The notes beneath the pieces are model-generated. The model was not told the origin of the DNA, made no database searches, and worked only from the letters and a program-made list of their open reading frames with translations. A program made the translations under genes and the position numbers. A stretch of DNA of 64,000 bases from Wurfbainia villosa (taxonomy: Eukaryota > Streptophyta > Magnoliopsida > Zingiberales > Zingiberaceae), in NCBI GenBank assembly GCA_025175895.1, contig CM046008.1:22213255-22277254 (forward strand), in the 5' to 3' direction. Shown here in pieces: positions 36,894 to 48,852 of the stretch (position 1 is the stretch's first letter; the number at the start of each line of letters is the position of its first letter).

Positions 36894-37456
36894 CTTAATA
36901 TATATTACTTGTAGATTCGTAGTTGGTTGTGTATGTTTCAGGTGTATTTGTTATACTGCCGACCAAGTTAGTTGCAGACTGATATCGGTACTCTGAGGTT
37001 TGGGTTACTCTAGTTTATTTCCTTTGACTTCCATTACGTCCATTATGATTATGCACTATTTTCTATTCACCCGCTGAGTGGTTGTACTCACCCCCTCATC
37101 TCTTATCCTCTAGGTTAGCTGATAGAGGACGTGTCTTGTTGACTTACCTTCGCGTCGCTCAAAGAGTCCCTTGCTGTGATGGTCCCACTGCATCGTCGAG
37201 ATGCCATTCTGGTTTCCTTTATTGTTATCGTCGTTTGTTTACGCGCTTTGGTTTTGTCGCAATTTGATTTAGTGATATAAAACTATTTTACTTTTAATTG
37301 ATTTATGTTTAGTCGTGCATGCATGCAGTTAATAAAATACTTGTATTTCTATTATTATTTTGAGGTTTTTACCATATATGGTTCCAGCGATTTATTTCAG
37401 AATATTGTCACTAAGGGGCTCCTCCGTCATTTGGATAATGGATAGGCCCCCGGGGC

Positions 37457-37481
37457 ATGACAATTTTATTGGTATCAAAGC
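37457..37481 (+). other. LTR-end and primer-site-like junction in the relic
   Basis: The sequence reads ATGACA, seven bases, then TTGGTATCAAAGC, close to a real LTR end plus tRNA-Met primer site. The gag-like start lies about 230 bp further on. Confidence 0.55.
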
Positions 37482-37704
37482 TTTGGTTTGCAATTTCGGT
37501 TTGTGAATTTTGTGTTTCGAGATTGTCTTTTCCTTTGTTTTTGGAGTTCTCGTGTTTTGGGACCAGGCAAGCTGAAGGACATCTTTGAGCTTTAGGAAAA
37601 GTATTGTCTTTAGTGGTTACTATACTTTCCTTATGTAATAGGAAGTTGTCATTATGTTCTTGTTAGATATTTGCTCATAGTATGAAATGCTACCTAGTGA
37701 AATT

Positions 37705-37800
37705 GCCCCTACTCATGGTCATGTACGAGGTCGACCTCGGAAGCAACCTATTGATACTGCAGGATCTACCCTCGTGGTTGAAAATGTAGACTCTTAGAGG
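37705..37800 (+). pseudogene. gag: Gypsy gag N-terminus relic
   Basis: Reads HGHVRGRPRKQPIDTAG, an arginine/glycine/proline-rich opening like the GRGRPR start of Del/Tekay gag proteins, ending in a stop near 37790. The equivalent sites in the array (about 10105, 17199, 24165) are more damaged. It is too short to tell more. Confidence 0.5.
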
Positions 37801-38036
37801 TGTCAACTAATGTCGAATTAGGAAGCTAGGGTCAGGCCCGATAGCCACCCATTTGGAGGTCAAGGAGTAACCCCTCGGAGAGTATCATCCCCTACTACTA
37901 GTGATTTGGTCATAGACAAGGCGTGTATGCCTACATTGGCCAAGACAATGAAGTACGTTTCACCTTATGTTAGGGGATGTCGATCCATGGATTGCTCATG
38001 CATGAATGTATAGAAGACTCATTTGGATACATAACT

Positions 38037-39178
38037 TGTTGGTGCAGTAGGCACCAGATAATCGAACCTAAGTTTTGATTATGACAAAGATACAGAAGTT
38101 AAGGTTATATCGTTATTTCATTAGCTGAACCAAGTGTGCAGGAATGTTAAACTGAGCTAAAGGTCAGTGACACCCGGAGAATCTCGGATGAAGAAACTGT
38201 GGTGGTCGAGTGACACCGGGAGAACTTCGGAGGGAGCCGAAGAACTCAAGTGGAGACCTGAAGCAAAGCTTCAAGTCACAAATACCTAAGGTAAGCTTGA
38301 GGTAAGCTCATGTGTGTGAGTGAATGCAAGGTCGGGTCCTCTATACGGAGATGTCCTTAGGCGACGATCCGACCAAGACTTCCCGTGGAAGGTCTAGGTT
38401 GAAATCGGACTGTAAGTGGTCATCAAATTCACTTATGTTGCTTGAATTTTCGACCTAACTTGTTGTTGAAGCTGGAAACCCTGGCAACAGTCGACTGTTG
38501 ATGGCATCAGTCGACTGATAGGGTTGATCAGTCAACTGTCATTCAAATTCCAGCTTCGATGAGAGTCAAACTTCATCCCCTCATCTTAAGGTGAGGTGGC
38601 CTTTTTGGATAGAACTTGATCTCAACGTCTAAGGGGTTGGAAGGCTATAAAAAAGAAGGGGGATTTCACCCCTTTAGGTCATCATTCTTAGCCCTCCAAA
38701 TGCCTCTGCAATGCCGCTACTCTACGACGACTCTACGATGACTCTATGACGATGAAGCGCTATCGAAACACCGACGACACGAGCTCAATCTTCATCTTCT
38801 TAGTCGTCGATATTAGTACTTATAATTTTCACTTTAATACTTGTACTTCATTTCTTAATCGAGGCTTTCATCATTGTATTTTACTTTAAGAGGAGAGAGG
38901 GTTTGTCTCTCTACCTAAAGATTTCTCAAAGTTTTGTAATCGTCGTTTCCTACCTCCAATGAGGAGGAGAAGTTTTAGTGAATTACCCTCTGTACGCGGT
39001 CTCAGACAGCTAGGGACTTGGATTAGTAGTCAGTAGGTAGTGAACCAAGTAAAACCAACCCTTGTCATTTACAATTCTGCTGTGCTTTTACTCTTTGCTT
39101 GTGTTTTAATCGTATCAACGAAAAGAATTCTCGTGCGATATTCACCCCCCCCTCTAGCGCTCTTTTTACGATCCAACA
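38037..39178 (+). repeat. Copia family d LTR, plus copy (1142 bp)
   Basis: Begins TGTTGGTGCAGTAGGCACC and ends TTTACGATCCAACA after a C-rich CACCCCCCCCTCTAGCGC. It is followed directly by a primer site, so it is a 5' LTR. It is related to 34960-35717 and 45247-46338, both on the opposite strand. Confidence 0.85.
38646..38653 (+). promoter_or_regulatory. TATA box in family d LTR, plus copy
   Basis: TATAAAAA within the LTR, followed by a GAAGGGGGA segment. The conserved position in the related LTRs supports promoter function in the ancestral element. Confidence 0.55.
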
Positions 39179-39180
39179 AT

Positions 39181-39192
39181 TGGTATCAAAGC
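39181..39192 (+). other. Primer binding site, family d plus element
   Basis: TGGTATCAAAGC begins 2 bp after the LTR. It has one mismatch to the usual tRNA-Met complement. Confidence 0.75.
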
Positions 39193-39389
39193 GGGGGCGC
39201 TATGATTTGGTGTAACCACCAATCTAGCATCTTGTTAAGGTTTTTTTCGTATTAGTTTTTCGATTCGTAGCATTTTTTGTTTCATTAAATTCCTATCTCC
39301 CACACTACTAATCCAAGACGAGAGTCTTGGTACCTTTTGTCGTTTTTGTTTTTGCGAGGTTTTTTTTTAAAAAATAGCCCATCTCGAAG

Positions 39390-39843
39390 GGTTTAGCATC
39401 GCCTGACCTCTGTTTTACAACGGAGACAACTTCTGTTACTGGAAGGGTCGGATGGAGTGCTATTTAAAAACAAAGTAGGGATGTGGATCGTTATCCAAAA
39501 TGGGTTCACACTTCCTACTAATGGAAATGGTGAATCGTTGGATTGCGATGAATGGACAAATGCCATGAAATGCCAAGTGGAAACCGATGCCAAGGCTACG
39601 CAAATCCTATAGTACGGCTTGTCCAAAGAAGAGCTCAACCGCATCGGCTCCTTCATCAGTGCGAAGTATTTGTGGAACAAGCTCATCGAGCTACACGAAG
39701 GAACCGACGACGCTAAGGTATGTAAGAGGGATCTTTTTTTAAATAAATTGTACAATCTAAAAATGCAGGTTCACGAGACCGCCACTAAATAACATGCATG
39801 GATCCAAGATATCATCAACAGTCTACATTCAATCGGACATAAG
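39390..39843 (+). pseudogene. gag: Copia family d gag, plus copy, interrupted
   Basis: Frameshifted gag N-terminal region. Blocks visible in order are FYNGDNFCYWKGRMECYL, VIQNGFTLPT, EWTNAMKCQVETDAKATQIL, YGLSKEELNRIGSFISAKYL and WNKLIELHEGTDDAKVCKRD, then LYNLKMQVHE. These are conserved copia gag motifs. Stops occur near 39470, 39612 and 39790. The reading is cut at 39843 by LTR e. The open frame on the opposite strand here is only its shadow. Confidence 0.75.
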
Positions 39844-41683
39844 TGTTAGTGAAAGCCCTAGAGCCAATCATGTGATGATTGTTGTATGGACTTTATTGTA
39901 TCATATTCCAATTTATAAAGGCATGGTTATTATATTTACTTGTATTGGTGCCAAATAACTAAGTATAATTACGTCCTTGAGTAGTAGGTTCTTATCTATA
40001 TCAATCGATTGGTTGAATCGATAATGAGATGATATAGAGAACACTACTCTTAATCATTCCTAGTCAAGTATTAACATTCAGGGACAATGTTAATGCGTAG
40101 AGACTAGCATGTAGGTCAACACGATGACTTGATCTCACAAGTCATGGATATGAGATATCAAGTTGACACATGGGTATGCATTGGAGAATGTATACTGAAT
40201 GACCCGCCATGAGAAAGTATCATGGATCGTTATATGAGTGTCATATACTTTCTCATGTGGCTATTAGTATGACTATAAAGGAGTTGCATACTTTCTCATG
40301 AGAAAGTCCTTTGACCTGAAGTCACCATGGTTCCCTACATAAGGAGTTGCATACTTTGGCTTCGTCAAACGTCACCCGTAAATGGGTGGACTATAAAGGC
40401 GATTACTGGGTATGTAACAAATTATGCGGAGGGATGTGAGTGATGTAGATGAGATCTATCCCTCCTATATGACGGGAGTGACATCGTTATTCTTGATAGA
40501 GTGAGACCACAAAATGCATGGCTATGCCCAAATGAGTCAATATGAGATATTGAGCTCATTTGATTAGAGTGAGTCTACTTGGAGTTCAAGATATAGATTG
40601 TACCGAGGATGACACGGTCTAGGTCTCAATTGGTCAATCTAGATGTCAAGGATAGAGGGACATTGTCACATATTGTGAGAGTCACAATTAGTAGTCACAA
40701 AGTTGATGTTAGAGCTCAACATTCTTGTAACTTGGGTAGCAATGATGTGTTGCTAGATACCGCTCATTGCTTATGTTCCTAAATTGGTTTAGGAGCATTG
40801 CCAACGTTACAAGAACCTATAGGGTCACACACAAAGGGCAATTAGATGGAGATTAGGTTCATATGATGAACCATGAGGATTAAGTTCATGGGATGAACCA
40901 AATTGGATTAAGACTAATCCAAATTAGACTAATTGAGTTAGACTCAATTTGATTCAAGTGTTGAATGAGTCTAATTTAGATTTGATTCATTGAGTCAATT
41001 TAAATTAATGAATAGTGATTCATTAAATCAAATTGACTTGAATCAAGTGGTTAGATAGATAAGTGGTCATGTTTGACTTGACTTGAGAGGGAAGATGAAT
41101 GGTCAATTTTTACTTGACCAATTGCCATGTCATGGTGACTTGGCATGGGGGCCGGCCAATGATGATGTTCCACATCATCATGGACTTATCATGGGGTGCC
41201 ACCTCATGAGGGAGACCAAGAGCCATTGGATCTTGGAGTTACATGCATGCATGTAACCCCCCAAATGGAAGTGGCCGACCACTTTAGAGTTTGTATTAGT
41301 GTAAATTCATGTTGGTTGGCAACTCCATCTTCTTCTTCCTTGCTCTTCCTCAAACTCTCTCCCAATCCTCTATCTTGGCTGAATCTTCCATGAGTGCTAG
41401 AACACTCTAGGTTGATTTTCTCCACTATTTGTCCGTGTGGATACCAATAGAGGAGTGTACACTTGACACTCTTGAGTTCCGACAAAGCGTTTGGACGAGC
41501 GGAATAAGCGAAGGGCGTCGCTACGAGGGTAATGCTCTCACCATTTAGATCTATGGTAGATCTAGGTTTTTCATAACACATACATGTAGTTTTTATTTTT
41601 TATACCTTCGCACGGATCCATGGCCGGGTTTCCGAGGTTTTTGCAACGCAAAAAGCAGTTTTTGCGGCTCGGAAAGTCCAACA
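39844..41683 (+). repeat. 5' LTR of copia element e (1840 bp)
   Basis: Begins TGTTAGTGAAAGCCCTAGAG and ends GGAAAGTCCAACA, one base before the primer site. Its opening and ending resemble the solo LTR at 50664-52754 in style, suggesting related families. It has long AT-rich stretches and no gene. Confidence 0.85.
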
Positions 41684-41684
41684 G

Positions 41685-41697
41685 TGGTATCAGAGCC
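41685..41697 (+). other. Primer binding site of element e
   Basis: TGGTATCAGAGCC, a perfect tRNA-Met-type site, one base after the LTR end. Confidence 0.88.
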
Positions 41698-43291
41698 ACG
41701 TGCGAAGCTTGTATGTGTTTTAAATTTGTAGTTTTTGTATTAGATATATAATTAATGATTTTTAAGTTTCTGTAATTTTCTTATTTTTATAGATTTTTGG
41801 GTATTTTTTCTCGAAGAGTCGAAGCAACGAGTGTTGGGACACTTGTAGGCTTCAACCACCGAGAAAAACTCTCCGAAGCGGCATGTTCTTGCTTTAGGTT
41901 TTTGGGACAGTGACTTAAGTCGCTGTAAGATCGAGTAGGGACACTCGCAAAGTTTATTTTTGCGAGTAGGGGTGCTACCCCTATACCCGAAAGGGGCCTT
42001 GTCCCGCGATCGCACCCGGAAACCACTTAGCGGGACCGTTACGGAGAGGTGACTCATAAAATTGGAAAAAAAAATAGGAAAAATTATAGAAATTTTCTGT
42101 AAAATACATAATTTAGAATTATGTATAATTCTGTGATGGTCATGGCGCAAGAACCCCAATATGATTGGATGATAATGTGTTGTAATTCATAATATGGCTT
42201 GCGTGCCGTTTTTGTGGTTGTGCTTGTTGTATAGGGTATGCGACCTGCGCGTCGTGCTTCTTCTTTTAAAATTCTAATTGTAAATAGTTTTAGACTCGAA
42301 TGTAACTCAAGTTTCATGTTTGTAATATACAAAATGGAGCAATGGAAGGTCCACTACTAGACGGAGTTACGAGAAGGGTGCCGACGACACATGGCGGTCA
42401 AAGGAGGCGCTTGGAGAAGACGCTAACCCTAGGTTGACCGTCCGATCTTCTCATTGGCTTGAGAAGATCGTAGTAGGGCCATGACCTAATCACAATTAAT
42501 TTATATATATATATATATATATTTGTTATGCTTGTATGTATATGATGCATGCTAGGATATTTTTCTTGTATGTATATGATGCATGCTAGAATGATGCTTG
42601 TATGTATGTGATGCACGCTAGTGTAGGATAATAAAGGCCTTAATGCGTATATGATACACATTATGATTAGATTAGATTTTAATCGAATCAACTCAAAAAT
42701 GCCTACCAAGTCCTTGATACCCATCACTACCTCGATCATTTGTAGTTGTTGAATCTGCCAAAGCAGAGCAACGTATATTATCTTGGTAGGGTGCGGAGGG
42801 ACAATCTTGGTCCTGCCTATCATGGCTTGGGTTAGAGTAAGCTCAATTAGATTGAGTAAAACTAGTTAACTCAATTGGATCGGGTAGAACTATAGGCATA
42901 TTCCAACCGTTGGAAAGATAGGATAAGATCGCATTTACACTAAATCTTGGGCGATTTAGCCAAAGCTAACTAAAGGTCTTTTGTAAATGTGGGTCTTGAT
43001 CCTATAAACAAGAGTTGCATAGAGATGTAATCGGTAATGTGTTGCCCACCGATCATACTAAGTCTTGGGCGATTTAGCCAAAGCTAACTCAAGGCTTAGT
43101 ATGATGTGGATCTTGTCCCACAAAAATTATAGCATGTTTGTATGAATCTAGTAATGTGGTTTGACCACATCCATAACTCGATTCTACAAAATTCCTATAA
43201 TTCAGTGGGAGCATCATTTGATTAAAGGCCTAATTAAATGATAAAAGGAATATGATATTAATTTTCTGCATTGTGTATGTTGTAGATTACT
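41698..43291 (+). other. Leader of element e
   Basis: About 1.6 kb without a gene. It holds an AT dinucleotide run (about 42501-42523), a roughly threefold repeat of CTTGTATGTATATGATGCA (42527-42622), and a directly repeated segment CTTGGGCGATTTAGCCAAAG at about 42945 and 43066. The minus-strand open frame at 42398-42823 has no recognisable domain. Confidence 0.55.
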
Positions 43292-44166
43292 GTGTCGACA
43301 AACACGAACACTCTCTCCCTGCGTTCTGTCCTTGAGAAGGACAAGCTCAATGGAGCAAATTTTCTAGACTGACATAGGAACCTGAGAATTGCTCCCACCC
43401 AAGAAAGGAAACTGTACGTCCTGGAGCAGCCCATTCCGGAGGCACCTCCTGCCACTGCCTCGCGAGCTGACAAAGATGCTTACAAGAAGCATCAAGATGA
43501 TGCATTAGATGTGTCATGTCTCATGCTCGTGACCATGAACTCTGAGCTTCAGAAGCAACACAAGTTCATGAATGCTTATGATATGGTTGAACATCTTCAT
43601 CAACTATATCAAGGACAAGCAAGGCACGAGAGATATGAAGTCTCTAAGACATTGTTTCATTCCAAAATGCAAGATGGGACTCCCGTAGGTCCATATGTAC
43701 TCAAGATGATTGGGTACGTAGAAAACCTATAGAGATTGGGATTCCCACTTGGCCAAGAGTTGGCCACTGACCTGATCTTGCAGTCTTTGCCACAAAGCTA
43801 CAATCAATTTGTCATGAATTACAACATGAATGAAATTGATAAGCCACTGCCTGAGATGCTCAGCATGTTGAGAACTGCTGAGCTCAACCTTAAGAAGGGA
43901 AAATATGACTCCATTTTGATGGTGCAAAAGAAGAAAGGCAAGGGCAAGCCTAAAGGTAAAGGAAAGTCCCAAGCCAAGGGCAAAGGCAAAGAACTGAAAC
44001 CCAAAGGAGGGGTGGCCAAAGAAGGGGCTTGCTTTCACTTCAAGGAAGCTGAACACTTGAAGCATAACTGTAAAGAATACCTAAAAGATCTTAAGAAGAA
44101 GAGAAGTGGGACTTTATCTTCAGGTATAAATGTTATAGAAGTCAATCTATCTATTTCTTCATCATG
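43292..44166 (+). pseudogene. gag: Copia gag, element e
   Basis: Capsid/nucleocapsid precursor. The expected start codon is GTG (before TCGACAAACACG), so the ATG seems lost. Conserved blocks: LRSVLEKDKLNGANFLDW, NLRIAPTQERKLYVLEQP, AYDMVEHLHQLYQGQAR, DGTPVGPYVLKMIGYVENL. A TAG stop near 43730 is followed by ELATDLILQSLPQSYNQF, a Lys/Gly-rich basic tract, and a zinc knuckle beginning CFHFKEAEH, where the second Cys ligand has become Phe. One stop and the damaged knuckle make it non-functional. Confidence 0.85.
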
Positions 44167-44540
44167 AGTATTAGATACCGGATGTGCATCTCACATTTGT
44201 ATCAATGTGCAGGCGCTGAGAAATAGCATGACATTGACAAATGGCGAGGTGGACCTACGAGTAGGCAATGAAGCAAGAGTTGCTGCTGTTGCTGTAGGAA
44301 CTTATGATATATCTCTGCCCACTGGGCTTGTACTAGAACTTGATGAATGTTGTTATGTGCCTGCTTTAACTAAGAACATAATTTTGGTTTCTTGTTTGGA
44401 CAAGAAAGGATTTACATTTATAATAAAGAACATATATTTTTCAGTTTATTTAAATGATATATTCTATTGTAATGCACCTCTAATGAACGGACTCTACTTT
44501 CTAGACTTAGAGAGCCCCATCTATAACATAAGTACCAAAA
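44167..44540 (+). pseudogene. Copia protease, element e
   Basis: The active site VLDTGCASHICINVQALR begins right after a TGA stop at 44165-44167. The Asp-Thr-Gly triad is intact. The following region includes ECCYVPALTKNIILVSCL-type sequence, typical of the protease C-terminal half. The frame stays open into the pre-integrase domain. Confidence 0.8.
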
Positions 44541-45246
44541 GGTTCAAGTCAAATGAGTTGAACCAAACCTATCTTTGGCATTGTCGCTTAGGTCACATAA
44601 ATGAGAGTCGTTTATCCCATCTCCATAAGGATGGGCTGCTAGACTCATTTGACTTTGAATAGACATGCGAGTCTTGCCTTCTAAGCAAGATGACCAAGAC
44701 TCCCTTTAGTGGACACAGCGAAAGAGCAACAGACTTGTTAGGACTTATACATAGTGATGTATGTGACCCTTTCAATGTTGCTGCTAGAGGTGGTGGTTAT
44801 AGGTACTTCATTACATTTACTGATGACTTCAGTAGATATGGTTATATGCATCTGATGACACATAAATCAGAATCCTATGAAAAGTTCAAAGAATTCAAGA
44901 ATGAAGTACAAAACCAGCTTGGCAAGAGTATTAAAATACTTCGATCAGATCGAGGTGGTGAATACCTTAGCCATGAGTTTCGTGACTATCTAGCTGAGTG
45001 TGGGATTCTATCCCAACTCACTCCTTCTAGAACACCACAGTGGAATGGTGTATCCGAAAGGAGGAATCGTACCCTATTAGATATGGTATGATCTATGATG
45101 AGTCACACAGATCTTCTTATATCCTTTTGGGGATATGCTCTAGACACAGCAGCCTTCACCCTTAACCGTGTACCATCCAAGGCTGTGATAAAGACACCAT
45201 ATACGATATGTACAAAGAAAAATCCCAAGATGTCTTTCATGAGGAT
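44541..45246 (+). pseudogene. Copia integrase, element e, interrupted
   Basis: The zinc domain shows LWHCRLGHINESRL and, after a TAG stop near 44660, CESCLLSKM. The DDE core has IHSDVCDPF, ILRSDRGGEYLSHEF and NGVSERRNRTL. Another stop lies near 45090. The C-terminal segment SFWGYALDTAAFTLNRVPSK and TKKNPKMSF runs to 45246, where the family d LTR starts. The rest of the domain is not seen nearby. Confidence 0.85.
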
Positions 45247-46338
45247 TGTTGGATCGAAGCAGATCGCTAGAGCGGGGTGAATAGCGATAAAACCTTTTTT
45301 TCTTTTCGTTCGTTCGTTAAAACCCGAGTAGACAATGAATTGTAGCGGAAAGATAAGCGATAAATAAAAGGAGACAAATGTTTTTTTACTTGGTTCGTAG
45401 CCTTCGGCTACTACTCCAAGGCCCTAGTGATCCTTGATCATGCACGGAGGGCTAATCACTAAAGAACTCCTCGTTGGAGGTAGGAGTTAATCGAGTACAA
45501 GAAAAATCACAAAGCTTTGAGGTAGAGGGACACTCCCCCTCTCCTCGTAACTCCGAGACAATTGCTATGAAAAATATAAACTAAAATGAAGATTATACCG
45601 ACGAAACAAAAATATAAACAATTAAACCTAGACGTCGGAGAAGTAGAACTTCATTGTCGGAGAGTCATAGCATTGCAGAGGCTTTTTGAAAGCTTAGAAT
45701 TGATGAAGAAACCCTAGGATAAGCCCTCCTTTTATAGCCTTTGAGCCCCTTTTCGAGAGGAACTTTAGCCAATCATAATTGAGCACCAATCCCCTTGAAA
45801 TGAGGTGATAAGCCTTGACTCCTCGAAGCTGATCCTTGACCATTAGTCGACTGATAGCCATCATCAGTCGACTAATGGCGATCCGAATCGTCGACCACAC
45901 ACATGACCGATCGATTAGCTTGAGTCCTCCAAGCCGACAATGATAGTTAGCTAAACAATAACATTATTTCGATGACCTCTGACCGTCCGATCTCGACCTA
46001 GACCACCGATGGGATGTCTTGGGTCGGATCTATGCTTAAGTCTATCCCCGTAAAGAGGATACGACCTCACTTACACTCGCACACACACGAGCTTACCTCG
46101 ATACTTACTGTGTCGCTTTCGCTTCCGGCCTTCCACTCGATTCCTTCGGCTCCCTTCGAAGTCACTCGAGTGTCCCCTGACCACCGTGGCTTCCTCCTGG
46201 TGTCGCTAGCCTTCAGCTCCAGCTATAGCAATTTTCTTCACACTCGATTCAGCTCGTGAGATAACGACATGAGCTTAACTTTGTATCGTTTGCTATAATC
46301 AAAACTCAGGTTTGACTTAGGTGCCTACTGCACCAACA
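45247..46338 (-). repeat. Copia family d 3' LTR, minus strand (1092 bp)
   Basis: On the minus strand it starts TGTTGGTGCAGTAGGCACC at 46338 and ends CTTCGATCCAACA at 45247, with the C-rich CACCCCGCTCTAGCGA near the end. A polypurine tract immediately upstream identifies it as a 3' LTR. TATAAAA on the minus strand lies at 45730-45736. Confidence 0.85.
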
Positions 46339-46352
46339 ATCTCTCCCTTTTT
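46339..46352 (-). other. Polypurine tract of family d element
   Basis: AAAAAGGGAGAGAT on the minus strand abuts the TG of the LTR. Confidence 0.75.
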
Positions 46353-47432
46353 GATTTATGGCAAACCCACATACAAAATTAAGAAAATAGCATGCATGAA
46401 TAATAATGTGCATGAGAAACAAACAATAATAATAAAGATTAGTAGGAGTAGTAAGGATTTTCTTCAAGTACTCCCCCTTGAGGAAACCTCCCCCTTGACC
46501 AAGGGTGAATCCTGAAAGAAGACCTTAATCCTCCTCCTTGAGGGTTGCTATCTAGGAAGAGTTTAAGTAATTAACATTACTTAAAGTTGGCCTTAATAAA
46601 ATGTTTAAGTTAAGAGGTCTTCTTAACTTGGCCCTTTCTCCCCCTTTAAGTAAAACATAAACGTCATAGTGTTTAAAAATAAGTTTGAGTTAAGATTTCT
46701 CTTAACTTGGCCTTTACTTCTTTTTGTTAACTTTTGGTCATGTAAATAAATATGAAGTAAGAGTTAAGTTATCAAAAATTAAAATTTTGACCCCTTAACT
46801 TTGGCCTTTTTCTCCCCCTTTTACCATATATCGAAAAGAGTAAGGGTGTGTGGAAAATAAAAATAAGTACTAAATTTAAAGTCCAAGCATGTTCCACATT
46901 ATTTTGAAAATAATATACTGAAAATAAGCTCATCTATAAAATGTTTGACTCATATTTGGCTTGATTGATATGAAAGATCAACCAGTCCTGGTCAGAGTCG
47001 GTTAATATGTATGATTATACTCCGTGGTTCATGGCGATGCACTAGTTCTACATCTGGAACCAGGAGTAAGGTCCTAACATCTCATGCCCATCTACGTGGC
47101 TAAGTACACAAACACATTAGTCCTATGTGTTGTGAGATGTATTGGCTCCTAAATCTATAGGTACATGATATCTGAGGTATGTCCTATGCTAGTTTCATGA
47201 AAAATGAAAATATAAGCAAATACAATGGAGGTTCCTTCTCCACGGATTGGGCTCAAACGAGCCCTAGCGATGCCACAAGCACACCACATGTAATAACTCC
47301 TTCTCAGAACAATCCGGAGGTGGAGAAACCTCGTACAATGTATACAACAGTAATACAATGAAAATACAAGCAAATACAATGGAATATAATGCAATACAAG
47401 TAAAGAATGATGGGTTTTGCTTATCGAGTCCG
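46353..47432 (-). other. 3' untranslated tail of the minus family d element
   Basis: About 1.1 kb without a gene, upstream (minus strand) of the polypurine tract. C-rich CTCCCCCTT stretches on the plus strand recur (about 46470, 46640, 46810), meaning purine-rich runs on the element strand. At 47432 it meets the LTR of copia b. Confidence 0.5.
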
Positions 47433-48838
47433 TGAGGGGAACCTTCGCTTCCCACTTCACCTTGGTTGTTTGTTCATGGCGATCCCATCGATGTCCCCGG
47501 ATTAAAAAATTTAATCCTAGACAAAAGGGATTGCCCAAACAATCAAATCATCGTCGTGCTATTCGTTTAGAGAGGTCACTTGAACAAACTCGTTGTACAA
47601 GCGACCAACCTCTATTCTACGAGTAGCCACATACATAAAGTAAACATCCACACAAAACATGCATATAATTGAAAAGAAATTATAAACATAATACAAAAGA
47701 ACACTAATCAAAATAAACAAGATTATACCTCTTGATCTTCTATTGTATGTCCTTCCTCCTTTTGGAAGTCGTGTGGGCGACGATCTTCCAAAAGTCGAAG
47801 ATCCTAGATCGCCAATCTTCCTTCCTTGTTCACTTCGAACAAAGGAAGATCATAAAATAAAACTCTTCTTCCTATCTAGAATCGGCCACCAAGTCAATAA
47901 ACTCGATGTTGCCACCGGCCAAGGAAGAGAACATGGAGTATGGGAACCGGCCAAATGAGAATCAATGAGGGCATGGGCGTCGGTCAACACTTGGAGAAGA
48001 GAAAGGAAAGCAATCCTTCTCCTTGTTGCCGCCCAAACCCTAAACCTAGTTCTCCTAATTTCCGGCCAAGGATGAAGGGAAGAAGAATAGGTTGAGCTCC
48101 AACCAAGGTAGAGGGAAGAAGGAAGGTTGCCAGCCAAACCATGAAAGAAGAAGAAAAACCTTTCTCCTCATGTTTCCGCCCACAACCAACACCCAAACCC
48201 TAACCCTAGCCGCCCACTCCTAATCCTACCCCAACTAGGAATTCTTGCCGCCCAAGGGAAGCAACCCTAATGCCATCCATCATAAGCCATAGATGAAGGG
48301 GAGAAGGTTGGGCACCGGCCAAACCAAGGAGAGAAGAAGGAAGAAGGGTGCCGGCCACCTAAGGAAGAAGAAGAAGAAAAAACATCTTTCCTTAATTGTG
48401 GCCACCCAAAACCCTAAGCCTCCCTTGCTCTTGCCGCCCAAAACCCTAGCCCCCTTTCCTCTAATTCTTTTCTCCACACCAACCCCTCAAGCCTATATTT
48501 ATAGAGTTAGGCTTAAGGCTTGATTTAATCTCCACCATTGGTTCTAGGGATTTAATCTCAACCGTCGGATATAGAGATTTAATCTCAACCGTCGGATCTA
48601 GAGATTTAATCTCTACCTTTGGATCTAGAGTTTTGTTTTCATTCATTGGATCTAAGCTTCATGAGGTGTTAATAGGCTACAATAGGGACCATGAGGAGGA
48701 GTTGGATCTTGGCCACCCATGGATCAAGCCCACATAAAGTCCAATCTATAAATGATAATCCAATCCACTAAAGGATTATCATTGATCTACCTCACCAACC
48801 CCCATAAGTTAATATGGGATCCATATATTATTTGTACA
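47433..48838 (-). repeat. 3' LTR of copia element b (1406 bp)
   Basis: On the minus strand it begins TGTACAAATAATATATGG right after a polypurine tract and ends GGTTCCCCTCA. Most of it is related to LTR a (32933-34265), including the 27-bp repeat at 48520-48655 and the TATA box at 48496-48503. It is missing LTR a's first about 230 bp. Confidence 0.75.
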
Positions 48839-48852
48839 TTTTCTCCCCCGTG
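48839..48852 (-). other. Polypurine tract of copia b
   Basis: CACGGGGGAGAAAA on the minus strand directly precedes the LTR. Confidence 0.8.

Larger units (their letters stand above)
35718..38036 (+). mobile_element. Older relic of the gypsy-array internal region
   Basis: The sequence matches internal regions A-C from the AGGAGCGGATCTC segment through the hairpin-rich leader, a second LTR-end-like junction (37457-37481) and the gag start. It is clearly more diverged than A-C are from each other, and in places it preserves motifs lost in them. It is bounded on both sides by outward-facing family d LTRs. Confidence 0.75.
39844..45246 (+). mobile_element. Copia element e, plus strand, nested in family d gag
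   Basis: 5' LTR, primer site, 1.6-kb leader, gag, protease and integrase in order. It is interrupted at 45246 by a minus-strand family d LTR. RT, RNase H and the 3' LTR are not found in the window. The left flank next to the LTR is ATAAG; its partner is not visible. Confidence 0.82.

Noticed and set aside
35718..38036. A long non-coding RNA gene between divergent promoters
   Set aside because: The sequence is explained as a decayed copy of the gypsy internal region; the flanking LTRs point away from it.
39393..39755. 120-codon minus-strand open frame
   Set aside because: It is the shadow of the copia gag on the plus strand, which matches family motifs block by block.
42398..42823. 141-codon minus-strand open frame
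   Set aside because: It covers the AT microsatellite and repeats in the leader of element e; composition is Ile/Tyr-rich from the repeat.
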